DNA of 22,430 nucleotides from DASWUZ01 sp036401395. Lineage in GTDB: Bacteria; Acidobacteriota; Terriglobia; Terriglobales; Acidobacteriaceae. Position numbers and translations under genes: made by a program. Shown here in pieces: positions 14,818 through 22,430 of the stretch (positions are counted from its first letter, which is position 1; every line of letters begins with the position of its first letter). The stretch covers positions 1 to 22,430 of the forward strand of contig DASWUZ010000348.1 of assembly GCA_036401395.1 (NCBI GenBank), written 5' to 3'. A model generated the notes under the pieces. The model searched no databases, was not told the DNA's origin, and saw nothing but the letters and a program-made list of their open reading frames with translations.

Positions 14818-16568
14818 AGACCCGATACACATTCGCGCCTGCCCTCGCCCTCGAGCGCACATGGCCGTTCTTCCTCGACCTGAGCGTCGCGGCCGCGTGC
14901 CTGGCGGTGTTTTATGCTGTCCTCTTCATCGCTCGCGGATGGTTCGGCCACCCGGTCCCCGCCGTCGATATTTCTCACTCTGCGCGCATGTTGCCTCTCT
15001 ACGCGCTTTACTCCATCGTGCGCATCTTCGGCGCTTATGTACTAAGCCTCATCTTTGCGGTCGGCTACGGCTACATCGCCGCGTACAACCCGCGCATCGA
15101 GCCGCTCATGATTGCCGCGCTCGATATCCTGCAATCGATCCCGGTGCTCAGCTTCCTCCCCGGAGTCATGCTCGCGATGGTCTCTCTATTCCCAACCCGC
15201 CAGCTGGGCATAGAACTGGGCGCGATACTCCTCATCTTCACCGGCCAGGTCTGGAACATGGCCTTCAGCCTCTACTCCTCGCTCAAGAGCATCCCCACGG
15301 AACTCCAGGAAGCAGCCCGCGTCTACCGCTTCTCCGCATGGCAGCGTTTCTGGCAGCTTGAACTTCCCTTCTCCGCCATCGGCCTGGTGTGGAACTCCAT
15401 GGTCTCAGTCGCCGGAGGATGGTTCTTTCTTACCGCGTGCGAAATGTTCGTTCTCGGAGACCGCGACTTCCGCCTCGCCGGACTCGGCTCCTACCTGCAA
15501 ACCGCCGCCAGCACCGGGGACACACGCGCCACCATCTGGGGCGTCATTACCATGCTCCTCATCGTCGTCCTGACTGATCAACTCGTTTGGCGGCCCATCA
15601 TCGCCTGGTCAGACAAATTCAAGTTTGAAAACGTAGAGAGCGCCGACCGCCCGCGCTCCCCTATGCTCTACGCGCTGCGACACTCCAACTTGCTAGGCAT
15701 CATCCAGCAGCGCACCATAGCCCCTCTCAGTGAACGCATCTACATGGGCCTCGCCCACGAGCGCAGTCGCGCTCTCGCGCAAGCCGCGCTCGGCAAGAAA
15801 AAGCCGGTACCCAAAACTGTAAGTAGAAGTTTCGCCATCATCCTGATCATCGCGGCCGCGGCTGTAATCCTGCTGGCCGCAACCCACGCGCTCATCCTGC
15901 TCCGCCAGGTCCACAGCTGGGAAGTAGTCATGCTGCTCAAGGGTGCGGCGGCAACATTTCTACGCGTGAACATCTCCCTCGTCCTCGCTGCTGCGTGGAC
16001 TATCCCCGTCGGCGTCGCTATCGGCTTTCAACCAAAGCTGGCCCGCATCGCGCAGCCCCTGGCCCAGATGGCCGCATCGTTTCCCGCGACGGTACTATTC
16101 CCTGTCATCATCCTCGGCCTGATGAAGCTGGGTGCCGGCCTAGGCATCGGTTCACTCGCGCTCATGCTGCTCGGCACCCAGTGGTACATCCTCTTCAACG
16201 TAATCGCCGGAGCCATGGCCATCCCCTCCGACCTGCGCGAAGTCTCAACGCTGTTTCACTTCACGGCAGCTCAGCGATGGAAGACGGTGATCCTTCCGGG
16301 GATATTTCCGTACCTGATTACGGGCCTGGTTACGGCCTCGGGCGGAGCATGGAACGCCAGTATCATTGCGGAATACTTCCACCTCCGCGGCAACACTCTC
16401 CAGACCCTGGGCCTGGGAGCGCAGATCAGCGCCGCCAGCGACGCGGGACGCTTCTCCATCCTGCTGCTGGCGACGATCATCATGGCCCTGATGGTGGTGA
16501 CTATTAACCGGATGGTGTGGCGACCGCTCTACAAACTAGCCGAAACCAAATACCGCATCGAAGGCTGA
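14814..16568 (+). CDS. Fused double permease of a nitrate/sulfonate-type ABC transporter
   Basis: One chain with two tandem binding-protein-dependent permease domains (BPD_transp_1), so a single protein could supply the whole membrane channel for the ATPase encoded just upstream. Counting from 14814, the cytoplasmic coupling (EAA-type) loops are near residue 163 (ELQEAARVYRFSAWQRFW) and near residue 472 (DLREVSTLFHFTAAQRW). A polar linker at about 267-337 joins the halves. The first standard start codon, GTG at 14907, would cut into the first membrane helix. The frame stays open upstream, where TRYTFAPALALERTWPFFL reads as a normal permease N-terminus, back to CTG at 14814, which overlaps the ATPase stop as CTGA. 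The start is therefore probably CTG. Length is about 584 aa. No binding-protein gene follows. Confidence 0.87.
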   Translation: MKTRYTFAPALALERTWPFFLDLSVAAACLAVFYAVLFIARGWFGHPVPAVDISHSARMLPLYALYSIVRIFGAYVLSLIFAVGYGYIAAYNPRIEPLMIAALDILQSIPVLSFLPGVMLAMVSLFPTRQLGIELGAILLIFTGQVWNMAFSLYSSLKSIPTELQEAARVYRFSAWQRFWQLELPFSAIGLVWNSMVSVAGGWFFLTACEMFVLGDRDFRLAGLGSYLQTAASTGDTRATIWGVITMLLIVVLTDQLVWRPIIAWSDKFKFENVESADRPRSPMLYALRHSNLLGIIQQRTIAPLSERIYMGLAHERSRALAQAALGKKKPVPKTVSRSFAIILIIAAAAVILLAATHALILLRQVHSWEVVMLLKGAAATFLRVNISLVLAAAWTIPVGVAIGFQPKLARIAQPLAQMAASFPATVLFPVIILGLMKLGAGLGIGSLALMLLGTQWYILFNVIAGAMAIPSDLREVSTLFHFTAAQRWKTVILPGIFPYLITGLVTASGGAWNASIIAEYFHLRGNTLQTLGLGAQISAASDAGRFSILLLATIIMALMVVTINRMVWRPLYKLAETKYRIEG

Positions 16569-16608
16569 GAGTTGTTCCTGAATAGGCAACCATCGGCACC
16601 CAATGCAA

Positions 16609-17023
16609 TCACACGACGTCGACACCCTCAGCCCGAGCAGCCCTGATCAGTTCAGCGTCAAGGGTCGCTAATGGCGTGGGCAAGCGTTTCGCCAACTCCA
16701 AATAGGCAGCGTCGTAAGCAGTCAGATTGTGCAGTGTGCTAGTGAATGCAGGCGAGGCAGATCGGCAATTCGTGGCGAGGGATCGATCCTGAAGTTGAAC
16801 GTACCGAGTTGATCCAGAAATTCACGGCCTCGATCGACGGAAATGCGGCGGCGCCTGATAACCGCAGCAATTGCGTTAACAATTTCCCAAGTCCATAACG
16901 AAGGAACATGCAGCAAGGCCCCGTCAATGGCCGATGCCAGCATAAACTCTGACGCCTCGGTCGTTTCGTCTTCGTAGCACCAGGGGGCATGCATGCGGAA
17001 ACGTCCAGTACAAACCCATCCAT
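16609..17023 (-). pseudogene. PIN-domain (VapC-type) toxin broken by two frameshifts
   Basis: Three reading frames together rebuild a whole PIN-domain RNase. The first reads MDGFVLDVSA, the second PWCYEDETTEASEFML through WEIVNAI to RIADLPRLHSLA, and the third LHNLTAYDAAYLELAKRL to LATLDAELIRAARAEGVDVV with a TGA at 16609-16611. The four PIN acidic residues remain (VLD, WEIVN, AYD, TLD) but in different frames. The first shift fits a 2-nt gain inside the GCATGCATGC run at 16987-16996. The second fits loss of 1 nt between 16725 and 16742. The ATG at 17023 overlaps the antitoxin stop by one base, as in intact VapBC pairs. The toxin is therefore probably dead, unless the shifts are sequencing errors. 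Confidence 0.82.
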
Positions 17024-17268
17024 TAGTATTTATGGCCGAGGTGCGCCAATTCGCGAACGCTCATACCCTTCAAGTCCAAGGTAATGCCTCTACGCAGCTC
17101 GCGAATTCTCTCACCAGCAACTCTGGCCTTCTCCCTGTTGAATTTCCCGTGTTCACCCGAAAGCGCACCAATTGCCGAATGGATAAACTCATCGACCGAT
17201 TTGACCATCCCGGCTTGTATAGCCTGCTCGATGATTTCTTGCTGGTTGATCGTTAATTCAATGCTCAT
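17023..17268 (-). CDS. VapB/ParD-like antitoxin (81 aa)
   Basis: A small protein with the composition of a type II antitoxin. It has an N-terminal stretch (MSIELTINQQEIIEQAIQAG, then VDEFIHSAIGAL) typical of ribbon-helix-helix/ParD-like DNA-binding proteins, and a basic, charged C-terminal half that would wrap the toxin. The ATG at 17268 has AGGGA 7 nt upstream. Its TAA overlaps the toxin ATG as TAATG, the usual antitoxin-first layout. The reading frame is intact while the toxin frame is broken, so it may now be an orphan that represses its own promoter or cross-neutralises other PIN toxins. Exact antitoxin subfamily is not certain. Confidence 0.8.
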   Translation of the reverse strand: MSIELTINQQEIIEQAIQAGMVKSVDEFIHSAIGALSGEHGKFNREKARVAGERIRELRRGITLDLKGMSVRELAHLGHKY

Positions 17269-17764
17269 GCATCTATCCCTCGTTCACGCGCTTTTAGGAA
17301 GTTTAACAATCATCGCCGTCTCCTACCGTTGATTTGATTCTATCTCTGGAGAGGGTACTCAGTCCTCGCCATCATTGACGTGCATGCTTCGAATCAGTAG
17401 CTTTCAATCAGAGGCTCATCGCACTGACGATCGAATCCACTAGCCGCAACCGAAGCCCTCATCATCAGCCCTAACCCCCTAGAATCATTAAGCTGAACTC
17501 CCATACCGGTGCCAGATTGGTTGCCACCATGCAGGCGTCTCCAGTAAGGACCTGGACTTCGACATTCCTCGTGCTCACCAGCGGTGCGCGACGCCACACT
17601 CTGATGCCTCGGCTCCTTGGTACTAATGTTTTCAAATGCTAGCATCCACGTTCTGCAAACCATGGGAAGACCGGGTCAAGTCTCTCTGGCTTACAGCCTC
17701 GATCGTCCCTGAAGCTCCGCAGACGCATCAAATTGCCGCGTAGCTCAGCAGGTTTCCAAGATCG
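17269..17764. other. Gap of about 500 nt with no supported gene
   Basis: This stretch lies between the divergent antitoxin and histidine kinase genes. A minus-strand open frame at 17394-17663 translates to 89 aa of irregular composition with no recognised motif and no ribosome site, so it is not called. The antitoxin promoter should lie in 17280-17400 and the kinase promoter in 17600-17760, but no clear hexamer pairs were seen. The kinase ATG also lacks a strong Shine-Dalgarno sequence. Confidence 0.45.
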
Positions 17765-19762
17765 ATGGATCGGACCACAAAAACATACCTCACCACCGCA
17801 CTGCTGGCCCTGGCGATCATAGTCGTCAGCATCAACGCGGCCCTCTCCATCCGCTCGTTGCAGATGCTGGACCAAAGCCAGATCCCGGTCGCGCACACCT
17901 GGCAGGTCATCGATACCGTCGACCAGGTCATGGGTTCGCTGAACGATGCCGAGAGCAGCAGCCGCGGTTACCTCATCACCGGCGAAGACCCCTACCTTGA
18001 ACCTTACCGCCAGGCGCGCAGGGACATTCCCGTCGAACTGGACGCACTGCAAAAACTCACCGTCGACAACCCGCACTATGCGCCCCGGCTCACTAATTTG
18101 CGGGCACTCATAGACGATCGTCTCAGCCTGCTCCAGGAAGGCATCAACGAACGCGCTGCAGGTTCTCTTGAGTCTGTTCGTCCACTTGTTCTGACCGGCC
18201 AGGGCAAGTTCGACATGGACCACATCCGTTCTATCGCCTGGGACATGAAGCACGAAGAGCAGCAACTGCTCGTCGAGCGCAGCCGAGCGACCGACTCAGC
18301 GGGGCACCGGGCGACCATCACCGCCGTCGTAGCCAGCACGTTCGACCTACTCCTGATTGTCTACATCTCATGGTCACTTCTTCGCGAACAAAGGCTGAGG
18401 CAGGCCTCCGACGAGGCCACACGCAGACTACAGATGTTGCAAAGCATCAGCGATGTTGCGCTCACGCAACTCCCCATCGCCGAACTCACGGCGGAACTGC
18501 TGAGGCGGGTGAGGACGGTGGTCGGAGCAGATGCGACTATCCTGGCCATGAGCCGTGCCGGCAAAACCGGGGAGACCTCTCAAGAAAGCCATCACCAGCT
18601 TTTGGTAGAAGCAGCAGAAGGGCTGGACCTGCCTGCCGGCACCGTCATTGCCCCGTCTCAGCGAGATCCGCTACGGCGTGCCATGACCCAAAACAAGATT
18701 TTAATCGTCAACTACGAGCACGGCGGCGCGGTGGTCTCCGCCGCCAACGGCACTTCCGTATCAAGCGGCCAACCCTTCGAGATCACCTTTGAAGAATCGC
18801 GCAACGCAGCAGCAGGCACCGTTCCCTTACGCAACCTTCTGATCATTCCCTTGTCTGCCTCCGGCACGGTCATGGGCGTTCTGGTCGCGGCCCGCTATAG
18901 CGCCAGTGCTTTCCTGTTCCAGGATGAGCAGCTCCTCTCCGTCGTCGCCGACAGGATCGCCACCGCTCTGGACCGTGCTAACGCCTATGAAGCTGAGCGC
19001 TCCGCCCGGCGGACTGCTGAAGAAAGTGCCCAGCAGGTCCGCGCCCTTAACGCCGAGCTGGAGCAGCGCGTAGCCCAGCGCACCTCCGAACTGGAAGCTA
19101 CCAACAAGGAACTGGAAGCATTCAGCTACTCCGTCTCCCACGACCTCCGCGCCCCGCTTCGCACCGTCGACGGGTTTTCGCTGGCGCTTCAAGAGGACTA
19201 CAGTGCCGCCCTCGATGTTGCCGGGGCCGATTTCATTCGGCGCATTCGCGACGGAGTCCAACGGATGGGCCAGCTCATTGACGCCCTGCTCCAGCTTTCT
19301 CGCATCACGCGCGCGGAGCTCACCCGCGAACCGGTCGACTTAAGCCAGCTCGCGACAGACATTGCCGCTGAATTGCAACAGCAAAATCCCGATCGGCGCA
19401 TCCTATTCACTATTCAGCGGGGTCTCCAGGCCGAGGGAGACCCCAAACTACTCCGCGTGGGCCTCGAAAACCTGCTTGGAAACGCCGTCAAGTTCACCGG
19501 CAAGACAGACGAAGCCCACATCGAATTAGGCCATTCCGTCCAATCCGGCGAATTCTTCATCCGCGACAACGGTGCGGGCTTCGATATGAAGTACGCCCCG
19601 AAACTCTTCACCGCCTTCCAGCGCCTGCACGGAGAAAAGGATTTCAAAGGCTCTGGAATAGGCCTGGCTACCGTCGCGCGGGTCATTCGTCGACACCATG
19701 GTTCCATACGCGCCGAGGGGCAGGTCGATCGCGGCGCGACCTTCTGGTTTACGTTAGGATAA
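17765..19762 (+). CDS. CHASE3-GAF sensor histidine kinase
   Basis: A 665-aa membrane kinase. Two membrane helices (about 8-28 and 185-204) flank an extracytoplasmic helical CHASE3 domain with the typical NDAESSSRGYLITG motif near residue 60. A GAF domain follows (about 225-405), with a long polar insert around 318-350. A coiled coil (405-452) leads into the HisKA helix with phospho-acceptor His459 in SYSVSHDLRAPLR, then an ATPase domain with DNGAGF (601-606) and GSGIGLATV (629-637). This SVSHDLRAPLR kinase type is the one commonly paired with Rcp1-like regulators, and such a gene starts 6 nt after the stop. The signal is unknown. The ATG at 17765 has only a weak ribosome site. Confidence 0.93.
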   Translation: MDRTTKTYLTTALLALAIIVVSINAALSIRSLQMLDQSQIPVAHTWQVIDTVDQVMGSLNDAESSSRGYLITGEDPYLEPYRQARRDIPVELDALQKLTVDNPHYAPRLTNLRALIDDRLSLLQEGINERAAGSLESVRPLVLTGQGKFDMDHIRSIAWDMKHEEQQLLVERSRATDSAGHRATITAVVASTFDLLLIVYISWSLLREQRLRQASDEATRRLQMLQSISDVALTQLPIAELTAELLRRVRTVVGADATILAMSRAGKTGETSQESHHQLLVEAAEGLDLPAGTVIAPSQRDPLRRAMTQNKILIVNYEHGGAVVSAANGTSVSSGQPFEITFEESRNAAAGTVPLRNLLIIPLSASGTVMGVLVAARYSASAFLFQDEQLLSVVADRIATALDRANAYEAERSARRTAEESAQQVRALNAELEQRVAQRTSELEATNKELEAFSYSVSHDLRAPLRTVDGFSLALQEDYSAALDVAGADFIRRIRDGVQRMGQLIDALLQLSRITRAELTREPVDLSQLATDIAAELQQQNPDRRILFTIQRGLQAEGDPKLLRVGLENLLGNAVKFTGKTDEAHIELGHSVQSGEFFIRDNGAGFDMKYAPKLFTAFQRLHGEKDFKGSGIGLATVARVIRRHHGSIRAEGQVDRGATFWFTLG

Positions 19763-19768
19763 TGTGTC

Positions 19769-20200
19769 ATGGCAGACTCAAGCCGTCTCATCATGCTGGT
19801 CGAGGACGACCCCGACCACGAATTGCTGACCATCCGCGCCCTGCGAAAGGCAAACATTGTCAGCGAGATTCCTGTTGCGCGAGATGGCGAAGAAGCTCTG
19901 CGGATGCTCTTCGGCGAGGACGGCGACGAGCCGCCTCGTCTGCCTCAGGTCGTCCTGCTCGATCTAAAACTCCCCAAGATCGACGGCCTCGAAGTCCTGC
20001 GGAAAATCCGCGAAACAGAACGCACCCGTGTGCTGCCGGTTGTGATCCTTACCTCATCCGACGAAGAGAGCGATATAGTTCGGAGCTATCGCCTTGGGGT
20101 CAACAGCTACATCCGCAAGCCGGTTAACTTCAACGAATTTGCCGAGGCCACCCGCCAGCTTGGGATGTATTGGCTCACCCTCAACGAATCGCCGAAGTAA
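19769..20200 (+). CDS. Rcp1-like single-domain response regulator
   Basis: A 143-aa receiver of the Rcp1 type, the partner class of bacteriophytochrome-like kinases. The acidic pair is Asp13 and Asp14 (LVEDDPDH), the phospho-acceptor is Asp65 (VLLDLKLPKIDGLEVL), the switch is Thr95 (ILTSSDE) and the conserved Lys117 precedes Pro (RKPVNF). The extra loop around 48-58 (FGEDGDEPPRLP) is typical of this subfamily. AGGA lies 9 nt before the ATG. Its start is 6 nt after the kinase stop, so it is very probably the kinase's direct target, passing the phosphate on because it has no output domain. Confidence 0.94.
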   Translation: MADSSRLIMLVEDDPDHELLTIRALRKANIVSEIPVARDGEEALRMLFGEDGDEPPRLPQVVLLDLKLPKIDGLEVLRKIRETERTRVLPVVILTSSDEESDIVRSYRLGVNSYIRKPVNFNEFAEATRQLGMYWLTLNESPK

Positions 20201-20243
20201 AATCTCAAAATAGCGACGGCTAAAGTAGTAATGGAAGGAGAGG

Positions 20244-21971
20244 TTGTATCAATCCGCACAGCCTCCGATCAGACCCTTGACAAGCCAACCCTATTCTTCA
20301 AACCCGGCCCTTGCCACACGACTTCCCGAGCAGACCGCCCCGGACACGCCTTTCTCCAGGCTTACTCTGCGCGTGCTCCTCGTCGAAGACGACGCGGACG
20401 ATGCCTTCCTTCTGGAAAGGCATCTTCAACGCGCCGGATACCGCGCCGACATCACCCGCGTCGAGACCGAAGAAGAGATGCGCAGCGCCCTTGAAGGCGA
20501 GGCAGGCGGCTGCTGGCATGTCATTCTGGCGGACTACAACCTTCCCAACTTCAGCGCCCTTGCCGCCCTCCGCCTGCTTAAGGCGACCAGCCACGACATC
20601 CCCCTGATTGTCATGTCGGGCGCCATCAGCGAAGAGACCGCCGTCGCCGCCATGCGGGCCGGGGCGCACGACTATGTCGCCAAGCAGAACCTTGCCCGTC
20701 TGCTGCCGGCCATCGAACGCGAGATAACCGAGGCCGACGCACGGCGCGTCCGCCGCGCGGCAGAACACGCCCTCCGCATAGCCGAGGAGCGATTTCATCG
20801 CCTCGCCGAGGCCATGCCGCTCGGTCTCTTCATCAGCGCCGAAAGTGGTCGCATCCTCTACGCCAACGAGGCTCTCGAAAAAATACTCGGCTACTCACAG
20901 GAAGAGTTCGCTGCTGGACAGGTCACTATCCCGCGCATTCTGACCGGCGCCACAGGACCATCTCTGCCGCCCGGAATCGAGCCCGGCTCTGAAGCCGCCG
21001 CCAAAGCTGCGGCACGCTCAGCTCCACGCTCCGCTATCGAGGAGAGGCTCTGGTCCAAAGGTGGATGCGAGCCATTCGAAGCAGAGTGCATCCGCAAGGA
21101 CGGCAGCGATGTCTGCACTCTCATAGGCGCCGCGATCCTCAACCCCGAGGCGCCGCCCGACCAGTGTCAGATAGCGGCCTTCATCGTCGATCTCACCGAA
21201 CAGAAACAGAGTCACAATGTCCTTCGCCGCACCGAGAAGCTGGCCGCCGCGGGGCGCCTTGCCGCGTCGATCGCGCACGAGATCAATAATCCACTAGAGT
21301 CAGTAATCAACTGTCTCTACCTGCTGCATCAAGGCAATATGGATGACAGCAGCCGCAGATACCTGGAACTCGCCCAGCGTGAACTGGAGCGGGTGGTGCA
21401 GATCACTACCCAGACACTACGTTTCTACCGCCAGAACAGCCGTCCCACGCTCACCGATGTGCACGAACTCTTCTCCACCGTTCTCACTCTGTTCGACGCC
21501 CGCATTCGCAACGCAGAGATAGAGGTCATCCGCCGGTTCGGACGCATCCCTACCGTCCTTGCCAATGATGGCGAGATTCGCCAGGTACTCGCCAACCTGA
21601 TCAGCAACGCCATCGACGCCATGCCCGGTGGAGGCAAACTCTGCCTTCGAACTTGCAACTGTCGTGACTGGAAGAATGGACGCAAAGGAATCGTCATCAC
21701 CATCTCAGATACCGGCCAAGGAATGGACCGCCACACTCGCCAGCGCATTTTCGAGCCATTCTTCTCGACTAAAGGCCTCACCGGTACAGGGCTCGGATTA
21801 TGGGTCACGCAGGGCATACTCGCTAAACATGAGGCCAAACTGACCCTTCGCTCCAGACAGGGCAAGAGCAGCGGCACCACCTTCCGTATGTTCATGCCCT
21901 TTGACTCTCCCCTCCAAACAAAGAGCGAAGCAGGAGCCGAGATGAAAGAAAGCTCCGCAATTTCCGCCTGA
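20244..21971 (+). CDS. Receiver-PAS-histidine kinase hybrid
   Basis: A soluble 575-aa protein with an N-terminal receiver (about 42-160; Asp49, Asp50, phospho-acceptor Asp97 in LADYNLP, Ser125, Lys148). A PAS domain follows (about 180-320), interrupted by an Ala/Pro-rich insert near 235-265. The kinase core has His345 in IAHEINNPLES, Asn455 in the N-box, DTGQGM (489-494) and GTGLGLWV (514-521), the NtrB-like type. The receiver can accept phosphate and control the kinase, giving a relay step after the adjacent Rcp1-like regulator. The TTG at 20244 is preceded by AAGGAG only 3 nt away, which is tight; a TTG at 20277 is the alternative, both before the receiver. No DNA-binding partner is encoded here. 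Confidence 0.9.
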   Translation: MYQSAQPPIRPLTSQPYSSNPALATRLPEQTAPDTPFSRLTLRVLLVEDDADDAFLLERHLQRAGYRADITRVETEEEMRSALEGEAGGCWHVILADYNLPNFSALAALRLLKATSHDIPLIVMSGAISEETAVAAMRAGAHDYVAKQNLARLLPAIEREITEADARRVRRAAEHALRIAEERFHRLAEAMPLGLFISAESGRILYANEALEKILGYSQEEFAAGQVTIPRILTGATGPSLPPGIEPGSEAAAKAAARSAPRSAIEERLWSKGGCEPFEAECIRKDGSDVCTLIGAAILNPEAPPDQCQIAAFIVDLTEQKQSHNVLRRTEKLAAAGRLAASIAHEINNPLESVINCLYLLHQGNMDDSSRRYLELAQRELERVVQITTQTLRFYRQNSRPTLTDVHELFSTVLTLFDARIRNAEIEVIRRFGRIPTVLANDGEIRQVLANLISNAIDAMPGGGKLCLRTCNCRDWKNGRKGIVITISDTGQGMDRHTRQRIFEPFFSTKGLTGTGLGLWVTQGILAKHEAKLTLRSRQGKSSGTTFRMFMPFDSPLQTKSEAGAEMKESSAISA

Positions 21972-22003
21972 GCCATCGCTGTCTTCATAGGCCGTGCAGA
22001 GTG

Positions 22004-22018
22004 TGAAGCGCCGCTTCA
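22004..22018. repeat. Short palindrome after the hybrid kinase
   Basis: TGAAGCG and CGCTTCA are perfect inverted copies around a single base, about 33 nt after the kinase stop and 90 nt before the next start. It could be a weak transcript-end hairpin or an operator for the small gene at 22107. No U-tract follows it. Confidence 0.3.
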
Positions 22019-22106
22019 GTTCGTTGCGGAGATTTGTGCGTGCCAAAGCGTTGGTCTGGCTAGGCATTTCGTCATCTCACGTATCCTGTAAAGGAGAGGC
22101 AGCAGC

Positions 22107-22322
22107 ATGGCTACCCAACCCACGACGTCAGCGGAGGTCATCACGCTCTATCGGCAGGCATTCGCTGAGTACGGCGCACAGGCACTCTGGAATCTGCGGG
22201 TCTTTGAAGCCCCGACCCCGGAAGATGCGCTGGTAGTGGCGCGAGCGTTGAGGATCGAGGGTGATATGCGGGCCCGCTTTCTGGCTGAAAAAATCGAGCG
22301 GGTATGCCGTGCCGCTCTCTAA
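22107..22322 (+). CDS. Small unrecognised protein (71 aa)
   Basis: I do not recognise this family. The protein is soluble, mostly helical in pattern, rich in Ala, Arg and Glu, with no signal peptide or membrane helix. A GGAGAGG ribosome site 10 nt before the ATG supports the start, and codon use is like that of neighbouring genes. It follows the hybrid kinase on the same strand after 135 nt, so it may be a separate unit. The central phrase FEAPTPEDALVVARAL and a second helix with RARFLAEKIE suggest a compact helical bundle. Confidence 0.7.
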   Translation: MATQPTTSAEVITLYRQAFAEYGAQALWNLRVFEAPTPEDALVVARALRIEGDMRARFLAEKIERVCRAAL

Positions 22323-22430
22323 GACCAAGAAGATATGTTGAGCCGTTCCCGCCGCATCCGACGGCCTCGCTCATGCGCTCAGCAAACAACTCTGGTACGA
22401 CCTGCTCTCCACACGTGATGCAACGCTTCC

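Noticed and set aside
14907..14909. GTG as the start of the double permease
   Set aside because: It would cut into the first membrane helix, there is no well-placed ribosome site, and the open frame upstream reads as normal permease sequence.
17394..17663. Minus-strand open frame (89 aa) between antitoxin and kinase
   Set aside because: It has no recognised motif, no ribosome site and irregular composition.
20298..20798. Minus-strand open frame (166 aa) over the hybrid kinase receiver
   Set aside because: It is antisense to a receiver domain with all conserved residues.
1..22430. CRISPR arrays, tRNA or rRNA genes, insertion sequences
   Set aside because: No regularly spaced repeats, cloverleaf-type sequences, rRNA signatures or transposase genes with terminal repeats were seen by eye on either strand.

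Overview
The window looks like chromosomal DNA of a Gram-negative soil-type bacterium of moderately high GC. The best guess is Acidobacteriota (Terriglobia), inferred from the mix of twin-arginine NIPSNAP and DUF1501 proteins, an N-terminally short ThiC, a CHASE3 histidine kinase paired with an Rcp1-type regulator, and many short lineage-type hypothetical genes. No rRNA, tRNA, CRISPR array, phage gene or intact insertion sequence was recognised, so the taxonomic call is an inference.

Layout. (1) 47-2680 (+): a two-gene conflict-type module. It has a small EACC1-like protein with a membrane-prone helix, followed 6 nt later by a caspase-like peptidase with a HEAT-like segment, a proline-rich linker, one membrane helix and a C-terminal beta-propeller-like region. 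(2) 2857-3882 (+): pdxS, without pdxT. (3) 3985-7641 (-): thiC, an unrecognised gene 3 nt after it, a secreted NIPSNAP protein 15 nt further on, and a CPBP membrane protease. (4) 7838-9932 (+): small genes (a hydrophilic 92-aa ORF, a 43-aa membrane protein, a zinc-ribbon protein) and a membrane-anchored alpha/beta hydrolase that lacks its serine nucleophile. (5) 10033-13039 (-): a Tat-exported DUF1501 protein, a secreted purple-acid-phosphatase-like enzyme and a single-domain response regulator, separated by two hairpin terminators. (6) 13288-16568 (+): a nitrate/sulfonate/taurine-type ABC transporter with an ATPase carrying an AAA-associated C-terminal domain and a fused double permease that seems to start at CTG. 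No substrate-binding protein is encoded here. (7) 16609-17268 (-): an intact VapB-like antitoxin followed by a PIN-domain toxin broken by two frameshifts. (8) 17765-21971 (+): a signalling cluster of CHASE3-GAF histidine kinase, Rcp1-like regulator and REC-PAS-histidine kinase hybrid. (9) 22107-22322 (+): a small unrecognised protein.

How the genes relate. The EACC1/caspase pair is the strongest candidate for a little-studied system. Its predicted topology puts the peptidase in the cytoplasm and the propeller outside, as in a membrane-spanning sensor-executioner. The three signalling proteins probably form one phosphorelay, because the kinase and its Rcp1 partner are 6 nt apart. The two cofactor genes, pdxS and thiC, lie near each other but converge and are not one operon. 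The rest are independent one- to three-gene units.

All calls come from reading the sequence and its translations. No database search was run.
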